Notes under the pieces: generated by a model
Database searches by the model: none
The model's input: the letters and a program-made list of their open reading frames with translations, nothing else
What the model was told of the DNA's origin: nothing
Source: Malurus cyaneus samueli
Lineage: Eukaryota; Chordata; Aves; Passeriformes; Maluridae
Reading direction: 5' to 3'
DNA length: 64,000 nucleotides
Assembly (NCBI GenBank): GCA_009741485.1
Contig: CM019236.1
Span: forward strand, 42,406,592-42,470,591
In this document: in pieces, positions 50,336 through 62,656 of the stretch
Numbering within the stretch: the first letter of the stretch is position 1
Layout of the letters: every line of letters starts with the position of its first letter
Translations under genes and position numbers: made by a program

Positions 50336-53300
50336 CTGTTGAAAAGAGAAAAAAAAATGAAGTAGAATGACTGTATTTCTGTGGTATCATCTAGAAGTAC
50401 CACAAATTCTCAATAAATTAATGTGCAAAAGGAATAATATCCGCATAACAGCTTTCAGGATATATTGTTCACTCCACCCTGACAATCTGTGTGAGTAATA
50501 GATTTGTCTCTAATGCAGAAAGTAGGACAATGATAAGGAATCAGTATTCCAGAGATGAGTGTGGTGGTGCATCCCCTTTCTCCCTTCTTGCCTTGGGCTG
50601 CACTATGATCTCAGAAATGCTTGTTAGGCCTCAGTCTTGGCAAAGAGCACCTGGGCTTAGCTCCTCGAACTTATTAGAAACACGTCTGCTCCCAGGAGCT
50701 TGTTTTGTCTAACAAGCACCTGTTTTTAAACAAACAGCCTTGTAAACGTAGTATTCGTGCCTAAATAACAATCTAACTGGAACAACATTTCTGTTATGGA
50801 ACTTTCAAAGAAAGTTACAGACCTGAATTGGGGCCAGGATGGAAAATTACTATGACTAAAACCAACGCTCTTGCAATTCCATAAATTCCTGGACCGCAGT
50901 GGGCTGTGACCAGCATCTGTCTCTGAGTGGGGCCTCTCAAGAGGCAATGAACTCTCAAGTTTGTGATTCTCAGAGGACCAACATCAAATGATGCTGACAA
51001 AGTATGGGCTGACGCCTCACTGCTCAAACCTCAACCCTTTGCCCGTTGAGAAGGTGCAAAAGATCCAATGTGAGCACTTCACTGAACTTGAGATGAGTTT
51101 TTACAATTTATACACATACACATGTGAAGTGCTGGGGCAAATGTACCATGAATGTTAGCTTGGTAAATAAATCAGGTCTATAACTGAGTTACTGCTATGC
51201 TTACAGTAAATTCTATAGACTCTTGTTAAATTGGTAAATTAGGCTATTGATTAAGTGATATTAAGTCTAAGTGCTGTTAAAATCTTTGGGCCTAAACTGT
51301 TTGTCAAGTCTGGGGCTAAGAGTGGCAAGAAGGTCCACTCTGAACCTTGTAAGAGGTAAGACCTAATGGGAGGGTATCCCTCATTCCTTTTCATCCTTAC
51401 CCTTTCTCATCCTTGACCTTTTTCCACCCACAGTTTCCACATAAATAAATTCAGATTTAGTTTTAGATTTATTGATTTTAGATTTTAGTCCTACTTTTCC
51501 TCTCTGTGTTTAACCATCTACTAAGTGGTAGAGTGAATCCTGTCAACGAACTCTGTTACACTTTCCTTTTTATATTAACCTACTTTTGCCAAAACCTTTG
51601 CCAGGGAATCACTGAGCAACTGAAAACACTCTTTGGCAACAGGTAGTCTTACTAGCAGTTGGCTGCATTACCACTATAAAAAAATGGCAATTCCAATAAA
51701 GTTACATCTGACAGTGTGCAATTCAAAATTTTTCAAAAGAAGTAAGAAACAATCCTAATACTATTTTAGTCAGACTACTAATAAATTTGCCTTCTCTTTC
51801 TTATTCTGCTGGAGATCTTTGCGTAGACTTTGGAGAGGATATTATTAATTGATCAGGTAAAATATTTTCTCAGATTTTTTTCCATTTCTGATTTAGCTAT
51901 TGTGTCCTCAAGGTACCAAGTGTTGAACCTTAAAACAAATTATTTAATGCAATGTAGCTAGAATATTTTTAGTTTATCAAACACTCACTTTCACAATTTG
52001 ATATTTTTCTTTTCTACCAAGGAAGTAGTTTCTACTTCTCTCTCAAAAAATAGCACTATTACAAAATGGCTCTTCTTCTTTATTAGAAATAACAGCATGA
52101 TAATAAGCATATTAAGAAACATGTGCTAACATTCCAAAAATAAGGATCTCCCCAGCTTGGGAGAGATGTAAATTTCATTCAGAAAAGATAATAAAAGTAG
52201 ATTCTTTATTCCATGAAACTAGTATCTGCATAATGTAACCCTGAAATGCTACCGATTATGACAGGTTTACTCCGTATTTTCTTTCCATTAACTTTTAGAG
52301 AAAGACTTACTCCCTGCTGGGCAAAAGCACATAAATGGGTTGAGTCTTATGCCCTACCAACCCAAACACTTCCTCATTTTCAGAGCAAAGTCTGTAATGC
52401 AGAACATTTTGAGGCCTCTTATTGCCTGAAAGGAATCCATCTGGTTAAGATGAACGAACACAAAACACATAACATTTCTCCATGGACAACCTTATCTCAT
52501 TTGATTTGGGAAGCTGCTCATATGTAAAATAATGGGTAAATGCAAATTAATGCCTCTTCTATTTTTACAGGTCACTTTTCAAAGTGATTTGAAATTCAAA
52601 TTATGATTGTACCTTAAAGTGCAAAAAGAAGATAACAGTAGAGAGAAATGAGTATTTACTAACTTAAATGAAATTTCTGTTATGGAATTAGAGGGTATAG
52701 ATAAAAAAAAATCATTCACCCTTAGGTGATAGGAAATGCATAAAGTTACACAGACGAAGCACACACGTTACTATGCAATTTATTTCAGTGCAGAGTTATT
52801 ATCTTTCCTGCATATTTTCCTCATTCCATGCTCAGTCTAGTTTAATTATTCACAAGATTACATCCCTGCAACATCTTGTAATAACTTCACAGATGTATTT
52901 CATTGGTATACTGGAGGACATCATTATTAATAAAATAACAAAATTTCTGACAGCACCATAAACTGATTCCTTGCTTTTGGTATTGTTTTAAAGACTAGGG
53001 CAGAGAAGGAGTCAAATGTAGTTCAGATAACAGCTTCAATTAAAAAGACAATCCAATTAAATATTTGTGATCTGAATCCTGCAATTGAAAAAATACCTGC
53101 GTGTATTATTCAATAAACTGACACACAATTCAGTACACAAATATAGCAATGAAATGTGGAGCTTATATTTATTTTATTTATATATATATATATTTTTATA
53201 TATATATATTTTATTTATATATGATCTAGTCAGAATTATATGTAATGATGAATCTAATAAGATCTTAGTAATCCTGTGAAAGAAAGATTTGAAGATTAGT

Positions 53301-53701
53301 GAAGCCCTGTAAATAATTAAAAGGGTACTGTTTTGCAATTAAAATAATAATCAATTGCTTTCAGTATTTTTTTAACCTCTACAGATCTTATCAGCATTAA
53401 TTATTAGCAAAATAGATGACCTTCCAGGCACACTCTAATTTGTAAACATCCATGTCTGTAGAATGAGGAAAGGTTACAAGGCAAGCAAGACTTCAAGTCT
53501 TAAATGTCAGGAACACCATCTATAATTGGCAAAACAGATATTTCAGGACTTCACATGATTTAAAAAGATTCAAGACATTTTAACTGTCCCCCAGTTTTCA
53601 CAACGGATGCAAGTATGCTCCCCAAAACCTCTGTCCCTCATTATTTCTGCTAAGTCAATGTCTATGTTACCCATGATAGAGCTATCTAAGTTGTTTCTTA
53701 C
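50336..53701 (-). other. SLC44A1 intron between exons e and f
   Basis: AT-rich intron with an interrupted TA-rich simple stretch at about 53165-53225. No coding exon or clear transposon recognised. Confidence 0.7.
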
Positions 53702-53867
53702 CTTGTAAAATAGTATGTTACAACAGCCCCTGCTACTGTCATCTGCTGACAGGCTAGGATAAACTCGCTGATCCAGATGAGTCCCACTACGTGGTACCAC
53801 CACATGTATTTCAAAGGACCTGACATCCGAAATTCAACAAATCCCTCTTCATTTGGGACAGGGCTAC
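53702..53867 (-). CDS. SLC44A1: SLC44A1 exon e: extracellular loop and helix 6
   Basis: 166 bases, acceptor catttatttccag before 53867 and donor ttttacaag|gtaaga after 53702. It starts with two bases completing Gly and ends with two bases of an Arg codon. It encodes a short polar loop ([12 protein letters not shown]), then [20 protein letters not shown] and [15 protein letters not shown], hallmark segments of the choline transporter-like family. Confidence 0.97.
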
Positions 53868-55914
53868 CTGGAAATAAATGAGGGTAAAAAAGAAAATGGC
53901 GCTTAAATCAACTCATAAAGAAAGAAGTACATGGTACTAGCAGTTCATAACCAGTTAGAGCAGAACCCCTCTAGTTTCTACTGAAAAGTGTTTTAAATGT
54001 CATGTTTAGGACGATTGTTCTTAAGAAAGATACAGCTTTTCAGACAATCAGTATAATGGTATTTGAAAAAAACCCACTAAAAACAATTTCCACAATTAAC
54101 CAGTCTCATAGCAAAATTAATTTAGTTAAACATAATGGAAGATTTCTTCAGTCATATTTGATTTGAATTTGCTGCTTTATCAGTATTCATACAGCTAGAA
54201 TCGGTATCAGCTCCTTACATTCAGGTGTCAACACTAACAATCACTTTTGTTTTCCTTATAGTAAGCTTTTGTGCAAATGTTTCAGCAATGTTTGTAGCTC
54301 TAAGGCTATTAAAGGACATATGGAACAGCCTTAGAAATTCTAAATGTATGATTTAATATATTCAGAAATCCATAGGTACTTTGGCTAATGTGAATAGCAA
54401 TATCATGTACAGAGACTGAGAGCATGTCAGAACACTCCTAGGATAAGTTCTATTTCAATGGGTTAACCCACAGTGAGATGTTTCACTTTACACAAGTTAC
54501 TGAAAGCTGAGGAGATTCAGAAAAACACTCCAAGTGAGTCCAGTGTGTAAAGTGCTTACCTCAAAAACCATTGTTTTGACTTAGCACTGACAGCACGTTA
54601 TCCACATTCTCAGTTATGTTTTTATACTTAAATATAGAATTCAGATTTTCTTGTGAATAAATTAACTATTGAAATAATTCTGGTATCAGTAAACAAGGAT
54701 TTGGCCTTATTTGCATAAACACTTTGTTTAACTGATAACAGTGATGATACTGAGTGCATATAACCTAAAAAGATAAATTAGCTTTTGCAGAATCAAGGCC
54801 AGTTGAAGATTTCTGTCAGTTGATCATAATATCTGACTGCAGTCTGCTACAAAATTAGTTCCTGTGCAGTGGTCTGACTCAGTGAAGCATGGGCTGAGAC
54901 TTTCAATGGCAACCATTTTCTGCACATAGCACAGCATGCAGTGACAACTAAAAATTTCAACAGCAGTGACAACAAGAACACATGAATTCTGTTGCCTCCA
55001 ACCCTTGCCAGGAACTCGGGATAGGAAAAATACTTATCTTGTGAAATCGCTTTGTGACTTGAAACACTGCTACTTTTGGATCAATAATAAACAACATGAA
55101 ATGTTGTTCAAATTTTAAGATATTTAATATATTTAAGGTATTTAATATCAAAATTTTAAGATACTTAATATCGAATGACAGTCTCTATTGCCTACAACGT
55201 ACTGGAAAATAACAGACATTTCCCTTTTTAAAAAGCATCTGCTATGTTTCTTTGCTGAAGTGACTAAGATTTGGACCTATTGGATTGATTAACTTGAGAA
55301 GCTCTTGTCAGACACTGAATACAAACAAAGCTTTCACCTTCCATGTATTGAAGTGCAGGCAGGAATTAAGAGTACATTGGCTGCTCTTACTGAATACAGT
55401 ATACAAACAGCACAAAAATCTCCCTAATAATTATGGAATAACACTGGACACCTGAGTTACAAAGAACTAAAAACTAATTCCACAATGTTGACATTGGGCG
55501 ACACAGTAATTATGTGCAATGGCCCTTCCCTTACTATGCACTTGTCTGTGTGAGTACTGTCTACAACACAATACTTGATGATATTAGCTCCAAAATTATG
55601 CTCCCTTTAACCTGTGTGTGTAAAATTAGAGAGAATTATTTGAAAAATTGCTGTAGCAGTTTTATTAATAAAGTCTCATGGTTTGCAGCAAGCCAACTTA
55701 CATCAAATCAAAAAGCCAGCCTCACACACAAAGTACCATGCTGGGAGTACAGACTCTCTTGAAACAAGTACTCTGAAGTCAGTGAAGCAGACAGGAACAA
55801 AAGCACAACAAGTGGGCTTTTTCCTAGAGGTTCCCACATGCTTTTTACCCAACTCTTCTTGAAGTCATACAAAAATGAAGTGAAATTTATTTAAAATAAA
55901 TGACAGCTTCTTAC
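53868..55914 (-). other. SLC44A1 intron between exons d and e
   Basis: Unique AT-rich sequence with a small local duplication around 55117-55170 (ttttaagata and ttaatat passages repeated). Nothing else is recognised. Confidence 0.75.
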
Positions 55915-56101
55915 CTGTAGTACCAAGAAAAAGCAGGACTGTGATCCAGTATGTCCAGAAGAGGATAAGCACAAAGAATGTCCAAAATGGCTGGAAGACT
56001 AACAGCGGCAGGTGAATGAAGACCTTACCGGCCACATGGAACAGGGCAATGGTGAGAGCTACTCTTTTGCGCATAATTAACATGATCAAGAACAAGATAA
56101 C
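55915..56101 (-). CDS. SLC44A1: SLC44A1 exon d: helices 4-5
   Basis: 187 bases, acceptor ctccctctag before 56101 and donor actacag|gtaaga after 55915. It starts in frame and ends with one base of a split Gly codon. It encodes [20 protein letters not shown], then the [20 protein letters not shown] motif with its central K-V-F and H-L-P signature, and the strongly hydrophobic helix 5 ending in LLFLGTTG. There are no disruptions. Confidence 0.97.
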
Positions 56102-57163
56102 CTAGAGGGAGAAGTTTCCAAATCACATTTCAGGGTATTGAAACAGAATCAAGTTACTCTTTTGCACAGCTAGGATATTAAAACACTCTAAATTAACACA
56201 TACTGTCTCTATAAGATCACTGATAGAGACATCACTGATCTCTATAAGATCAAAATGTAAAACCTCTATCAGCTTCTTCTGGTGATAAATTATGTTCCAA
56301 ATTATACTTCTGGGGAATTCCAATCTCATAATTATGTATTTGGAATGCTCATCAGCCTCAAACTGATGAGACGAGACCAGGTTTTATCCTCAATTACGTT
56401 TTACAAGACAGTGAAATCAGCAAGTTCCAGCAGAAAGTTAATTTAAAATTTATACGTGACCACAGTGTGGTGGCCTTATAGGATGTATGTTTATATATGT
56501 ATAATATCACAGAGAATAAGAATCAACAGAGAAGAACAGAGAAGAACTTTTGGATTAGTATGTGAAACAAGTACAACAAAAGAACAAGCCTATAATTCCT
56601 GTGAAGTTAGTCAAACATTGTCCATTTTTGGTAGAAAATTCAGCGATTCTGAAATGAACAGCAAGGTCCAAAGAAGATAAATTGGTTCAATAATAAGTGT
56701 GTAATAATCAGTGTATTTCAGTTCACAAAAAATTAAGAACAACTTCTTTCAGAAGTAGGCTAAGGACTTTTAAATACACTGTAATGACTATCTCTGAACT
56801 GAGAACCTAAGAAAAATCTCTTTGAATCGGCAGTCCAATATCGTACCTATTCTTGGAAGTCCCTGTGGACATTTTACAGTAGATGAAAGTAGCTGCAGGC
56901 TTAGAAAGTCTCTCCTGACTCAAAATCAGATACTAGAGTACAGTTCCTAGAAAGTCTCCCCTGACTCATAATCAGGTATTAGAGAACAGTTCCTGAAAGT
57001 TAAAAAAATAAAATAACATAATGAAAGAAAATCACTTCAACAGAAATTGTGGCAGAAATAAACTGTTCAAAAATGTGTGCAATACAACGCTTTCACCTGA
57101 ATAAAAAAATAGAGATTAATCAGATGACAACAAGAGAATAATACAGTCATTGGCAAAGCATAC
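56102..57163 (-). other. SLC44A1 intron between exons c and d
   Basis: AT-rich intron with a 46-bp tandem duplication (listed separately) and a small hairpin: gtctctat at 56205-56212 is the exact reverse complement of atagagac at 56223-56230. Confidence 0.75.
56902..56993. repeat. 46-bp tandem duplication
   Basis: Two adjacent 46-base units, each beginning tagaaagtctc and ending acagttcc (56902-56947 and 56948-56993), differ by a few substitutions and no length change. Confidence 0.9.
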
Positions 57164-57291
57164 CGTGAAGACTGTAGCTGCAATGGCATAGATCAAGAGA
57201 GCCTGAAGATTGTCTTTGGCTATTTGAGTCTCAAGACCACTGGCAGACATTCGTTGTTTAGCATAGAGCCACCACAGGACTCCTGTACCAC
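57164..57291 (-). CDS. SLC44A1: SLC44A1 exon c: end of helix 3, cytoplasmic loop, helix 4
   Basis: 128 bases, acceptor aaaacatag before 57291 and donor ttcacg|gtatgc after 57164. It completes the split Gly codon and ends in frame. It encodes [14 protein letters not shown], a short polar loop, and [17 protein letters not shown], the start of helix 4. The loop after KQR ([12 protein letters not shown]) differs from my memory of the mammalian protein, where the segment is slightly longer. This is the least conserved part of the coding sequence here. The acceptor has a weak pyrimidine tract. Confidence 0.95.
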
Positions 57292-57980
57292 CTATGTTTT
57301 AGTGAGAAAAGAAGAAGGATAAATGAATGATACCTCTTCTGTGTGACAATCATACTACCAAGACTCAGAGAAGTACAACACTTCCTTTTAAGTCTACTCT
57401 AGTACTGAATACTCAAGATCACTTGATGCTCAACCCAATAGGAACTTGAAAGGAGGGAGAAGTGCTTAGTTCTCCTCTGTTGCCCTCTTCTTAAGTGAAT
57501 ATTCTCTTTTCACAATCTCATCCCACTATGATCACTTAAGACACCTAAAGAACTTTGACTGTGTTTTAGGGTAAACCACATGAAAGGATGACTTCATGGG
57601 GTGCCCTAACAATGAAAAGCACAGCTCCCACTAGACAGGTAATAGCAGAATAAAAGGAAAAAGAAATAGTTCTGCAGTGGGCTGTATGTATGGACATACA
57701 TGTGTGTACAATAATGCAGGGAGTAAGAATTTAGGAGGGGGGACCTTTGGATTAGGATGTAAAATAACAGCTACAAAACAAGGATTCTACAGTTCCTGGG
57801 AACACTAATCAAAACAAGTAGGATCAGCCTGATGCTGGAAGCAGCACCTCAGTGATATATAGCTAAACATGCTTCAGACAACGTCTTGGACACTGGAAAA
57901 AACATCAGCAAAAGGAACAGAAGGCAAATACAATGTGACATACTGTCCTGCTCACCCCTGTTATTAAATCCTAGCCTTAT

Positions 57981-57985
57981 GGTCA
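57981..57985. repeat. Target-site duplication, left copy (ggtca)
   Basis: Identical to 59327-59331 on the other side of the solo LTR. Identity of both copies suggests a fairly recent insertion. Confidence 0.85.
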
Positions 57986-59326
57986 TGTGTTGGTTTTGGC
58001 CCAGTTTTGGAAGATTGGGGGAGGGGGCACAAAAAAGATGGCTCCTGTGAGAAGCTCTGGAGGCTTCCACCATGTCCAGCAGAGTAAATGCTGTTGGCTC
58101 TGAGGATGATGGACATGCCACTGACAAACCTGGGCCAGTTGGAGATGGTGGTTACCCTCTGTGAAAACTATTTAAGAAGAAATCAAAACAAAGGTGAGCA
58201 TAGTTTTTGCCAGAGAGAGGAGAGGCTAGAATATTGAGGGATGCAGACACAAGGTAGTGGAGAAGGAGGGGAAGGAGCTGCTCAGGCACCAGAGCTGAGA
58301 TTCCTTTGCAGGCCGTGGTGAAACCATGGTGAGGCAGGCTGTCCCCCTGAGTCCATGGGGTCCAGGAGTGCAGAGATCCACCCGCAGCCCGTGGAGGGGA
58401 GGTCCCCACGCCGGAGGGGGCGAGCGAGAAGGGGGCTGTGTCCAGCAGGAGACCCATGGAGAAGAGGCCTTGCTCCCGAGATGGAACAGCCTGGCCTTGG
58501 GTCTGCACCCAGGGGACGAGGGAGCCCACAGTGCAGCAGTTTTGGGGTGACTGTCTGCCCATGGGGGGACTCACAATGCAGCAGATGTGTGTGGACTGCT
58601 GCTCGTGAGAGTGGAACCGGCGGAGAGGTTCACCGAGAACTGACTCCTGTGGGAGGGACCCCATGGCAACGCAAGGGAAGGACTCCTCTCCCTCAGCAGC
58701 TGCAGATCGATCGGTGATGAACTGACCACCCCACACCCTGAACTGACCAACCCACACCTGAACTGACAACCCACCCGAACACCACCTGAACTGACCAACC
58801 CACACCCTGAACTGACCAACCCCACCTGAACTGACCAACCCACACTGAACTGACCAACCCCACACCCTGAACTGACCAACCCTGAACTGACCAACCCACA
58901 CCCTGAACTGACCAACCCCACACCCTGAACTGACCAACCCCACACCCTGAACTGACCAACCCCACACCCTGAACTGACCAACCCCACACCCTGAACTGAC
59001 CAACCCCACATCCTGTTCATCCCCCGCTGCTTTGTACTGTCGGTGGGAATAGGGTAGGGAGTAGGCAGAAGATCGGTGTCTTTGAGGGTTTTATTTTATT
59101 TCTCATTCTCCTCCTCTGACTTTATTAGTAATAAATTCACTTGGTAACTTAAGTGGAGCCTGTTTTGTCCATCAAGCATTTCCTCCCGGCTTCTTATCTC
59201 AACTTATGAACCATTTTTGCTGATATTTTTTTCCCTTCGCTCTTCTCTGCCCAGTGGTGGTGGGGGAGAGCAAATGAGCAGGTGTTGTGCGTGCCTGGCT
59301 TTTGGCCAGCGTTCTAAACCACGACA
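57986..59326 (+). mobile_element. Solo LTR of an endogenous retrovirus, complete, antisense to SLC44A1
   Basis: A 1341-bp element starts TGTGTTGG and ends CCACGACA, so it has TG...CA ends. It is flanked on both sides by ggtca (57981-57985 and 59327-59331), a perfect 5-bp target duplication. Inside are a TATA-like tatttaag at 58169-58176, a GC-rich promoter-like middle, the 22-bp minisatellite, and AATAAA at 59130-59135 near the 3' part. There is no internal coding region, primer-binding site or second LTR, so it is a solo LTR left by recombination. The 5-bp duplication fits ERVL-type (class III) elements, though other classes can give 5 bp. Confidence 0.9.
58721..59014. repeat. 22-bp minisatellite inside the solo LTR
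   Basis: About 14 copies of a unit close to ccctgaactgaccaacccca plus ca. The right half is nearly perfect and the left half has shortened or altered units. On the minus strand it creates Gly/Val/Ser-rich repetitive frames in all phases, because 22 is not a multiple of three. It is not a protein-coding repeat. Confidence 0.95.
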
Positions 59327-59331
59327 GGTCA
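59327..59331. repeat. Target-site duplication, right copy (ggtca)
   Basis: Matches 57981-57985 exactly and directly follows the CA end of the LTR. Confidence 0.85.
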
Positions 59332-59494
59332 GAATATTATTCTCCTATTTCAGCTGTCTTTCCAAGATAGAACCTTTCTTAAACACAGGTCTCCAGCCCC
59401 TCAGGGAGACAACCACATCTCTCTGACACATTCATTTTCTCTACTGAGTGTCCTTCTCTGCTCTGCTGGTATTTCTGAATCAAATGCATAAGTT

Positions 59495-59577
59495 TGTTAG
59501 GGAGGTTGGACCAAATGAGCCTCTGTGGTAGCTTCCAACCTTACCTAATCACAGCTCTGTGATTCTGTCATCATGAT
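59495..59577 (+). mobile_element. CR1 3' terminal fragment
   Basis: The plus strand reads gggaggttggaccaaatgag, then a ttccaacctt passage and acagctctgtgattctgtca, the standard CR1 3' end with its terminal gattctgt-type repeat. It lies about 165 bases beyond the solo LTR. Confidence 0.75.
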
Positions 59578-60782
59578 TTTGCTGAAGATACTGTTGAGGT
59601 CTAAAATGAAAAATGCTCTTTTGACATCTCCTAAACAAACAGTTTAGACAATATAAGCAGTATGTGTCATGAAAGACAGGTTTTTATTGAAGCAGTGTAA
59701 TGGATGAAGCTTTTTAGAACATAGTAGCTGATGCCAATAAGTCTATCAGTTCTTTCACTAAACATGACTGCTCAGCATCTAAAGAGAATATAAATGAAAA
59801 AAAAAAAATCTATTTTTTTCCTTTTCCTTGGTCACAGATTTTGAGATCATTAAGCAGAAAACCAAAGTGATCCTGAAAAATGTAGATGGTCTGCTGATTT
59901 TTTTTGCATCCATTGTAGCCATGAATTGCAAGAATTAAATCAATAGTGCTTCTTAATATGATTATTCTATTTTTGTTCTTTCCCTGCAGTCATCTGCCCA
60001 GACATTTTGGCTTAAGTACTTAGTAACAAGTATAAAAAACTTTAGTTTTACAGATTTCTAATTTGTAGTCTTTAATCTACTTTTACAAATTAGCTAATGT
60101 GATAAAAAAGGGCTATTTTCACACAAACTACATAACTTTGTAAGAGACAGTCTTTGGTCATTTCCAAGACAGCACGGCTGGTTGTATTTCATACATGATC
60201 TAGGTAATGCAGGTCTTCCTGAGTCATATGAAATACAAGAATTTTATTGGAATTGCGATACAAACACCTTTACTTCCTCTCTTCAAGAACAGGTCTTAAA
60301 AAGCTACTCAAAGAACTGAAGGGCTAATGAATATGTCAGGGCTGTAAACAGCTGCATAAACAGTAGCTGCCCTTTGATTTCTTTGCACACCACCCCCGGC
60401 ATGGGTGTGTCATCAGACACACCCAGGTTTAGCTACCTTGCTGATCCATTTGGAAAGCAGGTTAAGGAGTAGAAAACATTTAGAGTTGTCTTGCAAGTGC
60501 TGTGACACAACTCATGCACTGACACCTGTGGGCTCCAGTGAGCTAGGCTGACATGAAGCTTGCCTGCCAAATAGGTGTGCAAATATCCAAGGAGTAATGT
60601 ACTCTCTGGCAGAGGTCTGCAATTACTAACGTGGCATTTTTGATATGCATCTGTAAAGGGATTAGAAAAAATGCTGAGGGGAAATGCATTTTCTAAGATC
60701 CATGTGTGATGTAGCTGGGCTGAGGACATGGAGCACAAGGATTGGAACTGGGCACTCAAACTGGGAGACAAACAAAACTTAC

Positions 60783-60872
60783 CAAGTGATCCCAGAATGA
60801 CAAGAATTGTTAAAATCCAGACCAGTACTCTTGAAATGTACCTTATTATAACCATCAAAATCATGGACAACA
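60783..60872 (-). CDS. SLC44A1: SLC44A1 exon b: helices 2-3
   Basis: 90 bases, acceptor cttcttttgcag before 60872 and donor cttg|gtaagt after 60783. It begins with the last two bases of the split Val codon from exon a and ends with the first base of a Gly codon. It encodes the hydrophobic [20 protein letters not shown], then TILVILGSL, forming helix 2 and most of helix 3. This is one of the most conserved segments of the family. The intron between exon b and exon c contains the solo LTR. Confidence 0.97.
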
Positions 60873-62656
60873 CTGCAAAAGAAGACAAATACAATAAGCA
60901 GACTAATTACTTCAAGTAGAAATAGCCTTCCTAATTTTCCCACTGCACTAAGATAACAAATTCCAAAAGAATTTGTACAAATTTTGTTTCCAAGGCTTAC
61001 AAACTCATTGAACAGACAATAAAGGAAATTAGGCCCCTCTACAAGTTCTGATTTGATAATGTTGATTAAAACAAAGAGAGCATAAATACATTTACACAAT
61101 AGATTAAATACAAGACATAATGTGTGCATACAGACAGGAATGTACTCAGACAATGACCAAACATACAGCAAGACACAACAGTACTTTGGGTCTGGTAACA
61201 TGAGCACACCTTCTGGGGACCACAGCAGAACCTGCACTCAAATACATGTTCAACAAGTGCAGTTAATATGATACCTGTGCATTCCAAAATGTCATGCCAG
61301 TCATAAGTAAAAAACTATACAGCCAACTCAGGTTAAGTGAGTGGTGTGTGCAAGTGCATCCTCGTATTTTAACATACGTTTGTGTTCAGCAGTTACATGA
61401 AAGCAACTGGAATCTGGCTTTCTGAATCATAGTCTAACCAACAGTTTTAAAAGAAATAATTTCTGTCTAACTATGAAATTATGGAAGCTATTTTTTAAGT
61501 TAACTGTATGTAAATTCTGCACTAACTTCTGACTCTAACTGAACAGTAGCACTGTGAATCAGCCACTACTTTTCAGATTCTAAACAGTTTTCTACCATTA
61601 TAACCAAATACTGAAGGTGTCAAGATTTAAAAATAAACAGCTTTCCCGATACAGTTGAAAACGTATATAGTGGTCTTTTGTGTCTGTGTGTAAGGGGGGG
61701 TTAATGGTATCTAGCATCACCTTTTCTTTTTCTTTTTTTTCCCTTCCTCCCCCACGTTTTTTTTTAACCACAAGGTTAAGCAAACTGAAAACAAAGGACC
61801 CCATATTTGATACAGCTTTGTAGTGTTTCTTTCTAAATGACACACTGCTCATATACATGGCTAGCATCTTGATCCTCCCATTTCAGGATTTCAGATTTTA
61901 TACTTTGTATGAGCTAAACAGACTCATTAGGAAAGCAATTTATGTGGGTGGGCAACATTCCACCTTAAACAAGACAACTTTGTTAACACCTCTTCAGCCT
62001 TGTACAAAGTATCACTCTAGGCTGGAGGCATCTCTCAGCTATGGAAACAATTCAGCACCTCTGTACTGTTCGGAATTTCCAACTTTTCAGACAAGGCTGA
62101 AATTTTCAAAGATCTGAAGCTTTTAATTTTGGAGGAAGGGGCAGGAGGTAACACACAATACAACAAATGGGCACCTAATTTTCTTGTTTTCACTCTGAGA
62201 GTTCTCATATCTTTGTACAAGTGCGCTAAATGAAACAAACTAAATCCCCTCCAGTGCCATTGTGCATTTCTCACCCTGTCCTTTCTATTTGGAAAGGGTT
62301 GATTGTATTGGGGGTGGTAGAAAATGATTATTACAAATGGGAAAAGAGAATGCTATAATAAAAATTAGGAAAAAGAGAATGCTCACTTAACTATATCAAA
62401 ATTAACATAGGCTAACTAGCCATGCATCCTCTATCTTGCAATCAGTGGAAGAGGAATAAAAACAGGAGTGCATATGTATAATACTTCTGAATAAGTTACT
62501 TAGTTCTCAAATAAAATTTTTAAAAAGCATTTGGAATAATTTTCTAAGGGATTGTTGCTATTATACATGTTTTTTGCTCATATTGTGGTTAGAGGGTGTT
62601 AACAATCTCCTAATGCAGTACACTAAGAAATAGCTAGTAATGAGAAAAACAGTTAC
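60873..62656 (-). other. SLC44A1 intron between exons a and b
   Basis: Unique sequence with short pyrimidine-rich tracts near 61725-61765. No repeat family or gene recognised. Confidence 0.75.

Larger units (their letters stand above)
57292..60782 (-). other. SLC44A1 intron between exons b and c
   Basis: This intron holds the solo LTR (57986-59326) and a CR1 3' end (59495-59577). The remaining sequence is unique. Confidence 0.8.

Noticed and set aside
58152..59020. Long minus-strand frames of 98-285 codons rich in Gly, Val, Ser and Gln
   Set aside because: They are translations of the 22-bp minisatellite and LTR interior. All three frames stay open because of repeat composition.
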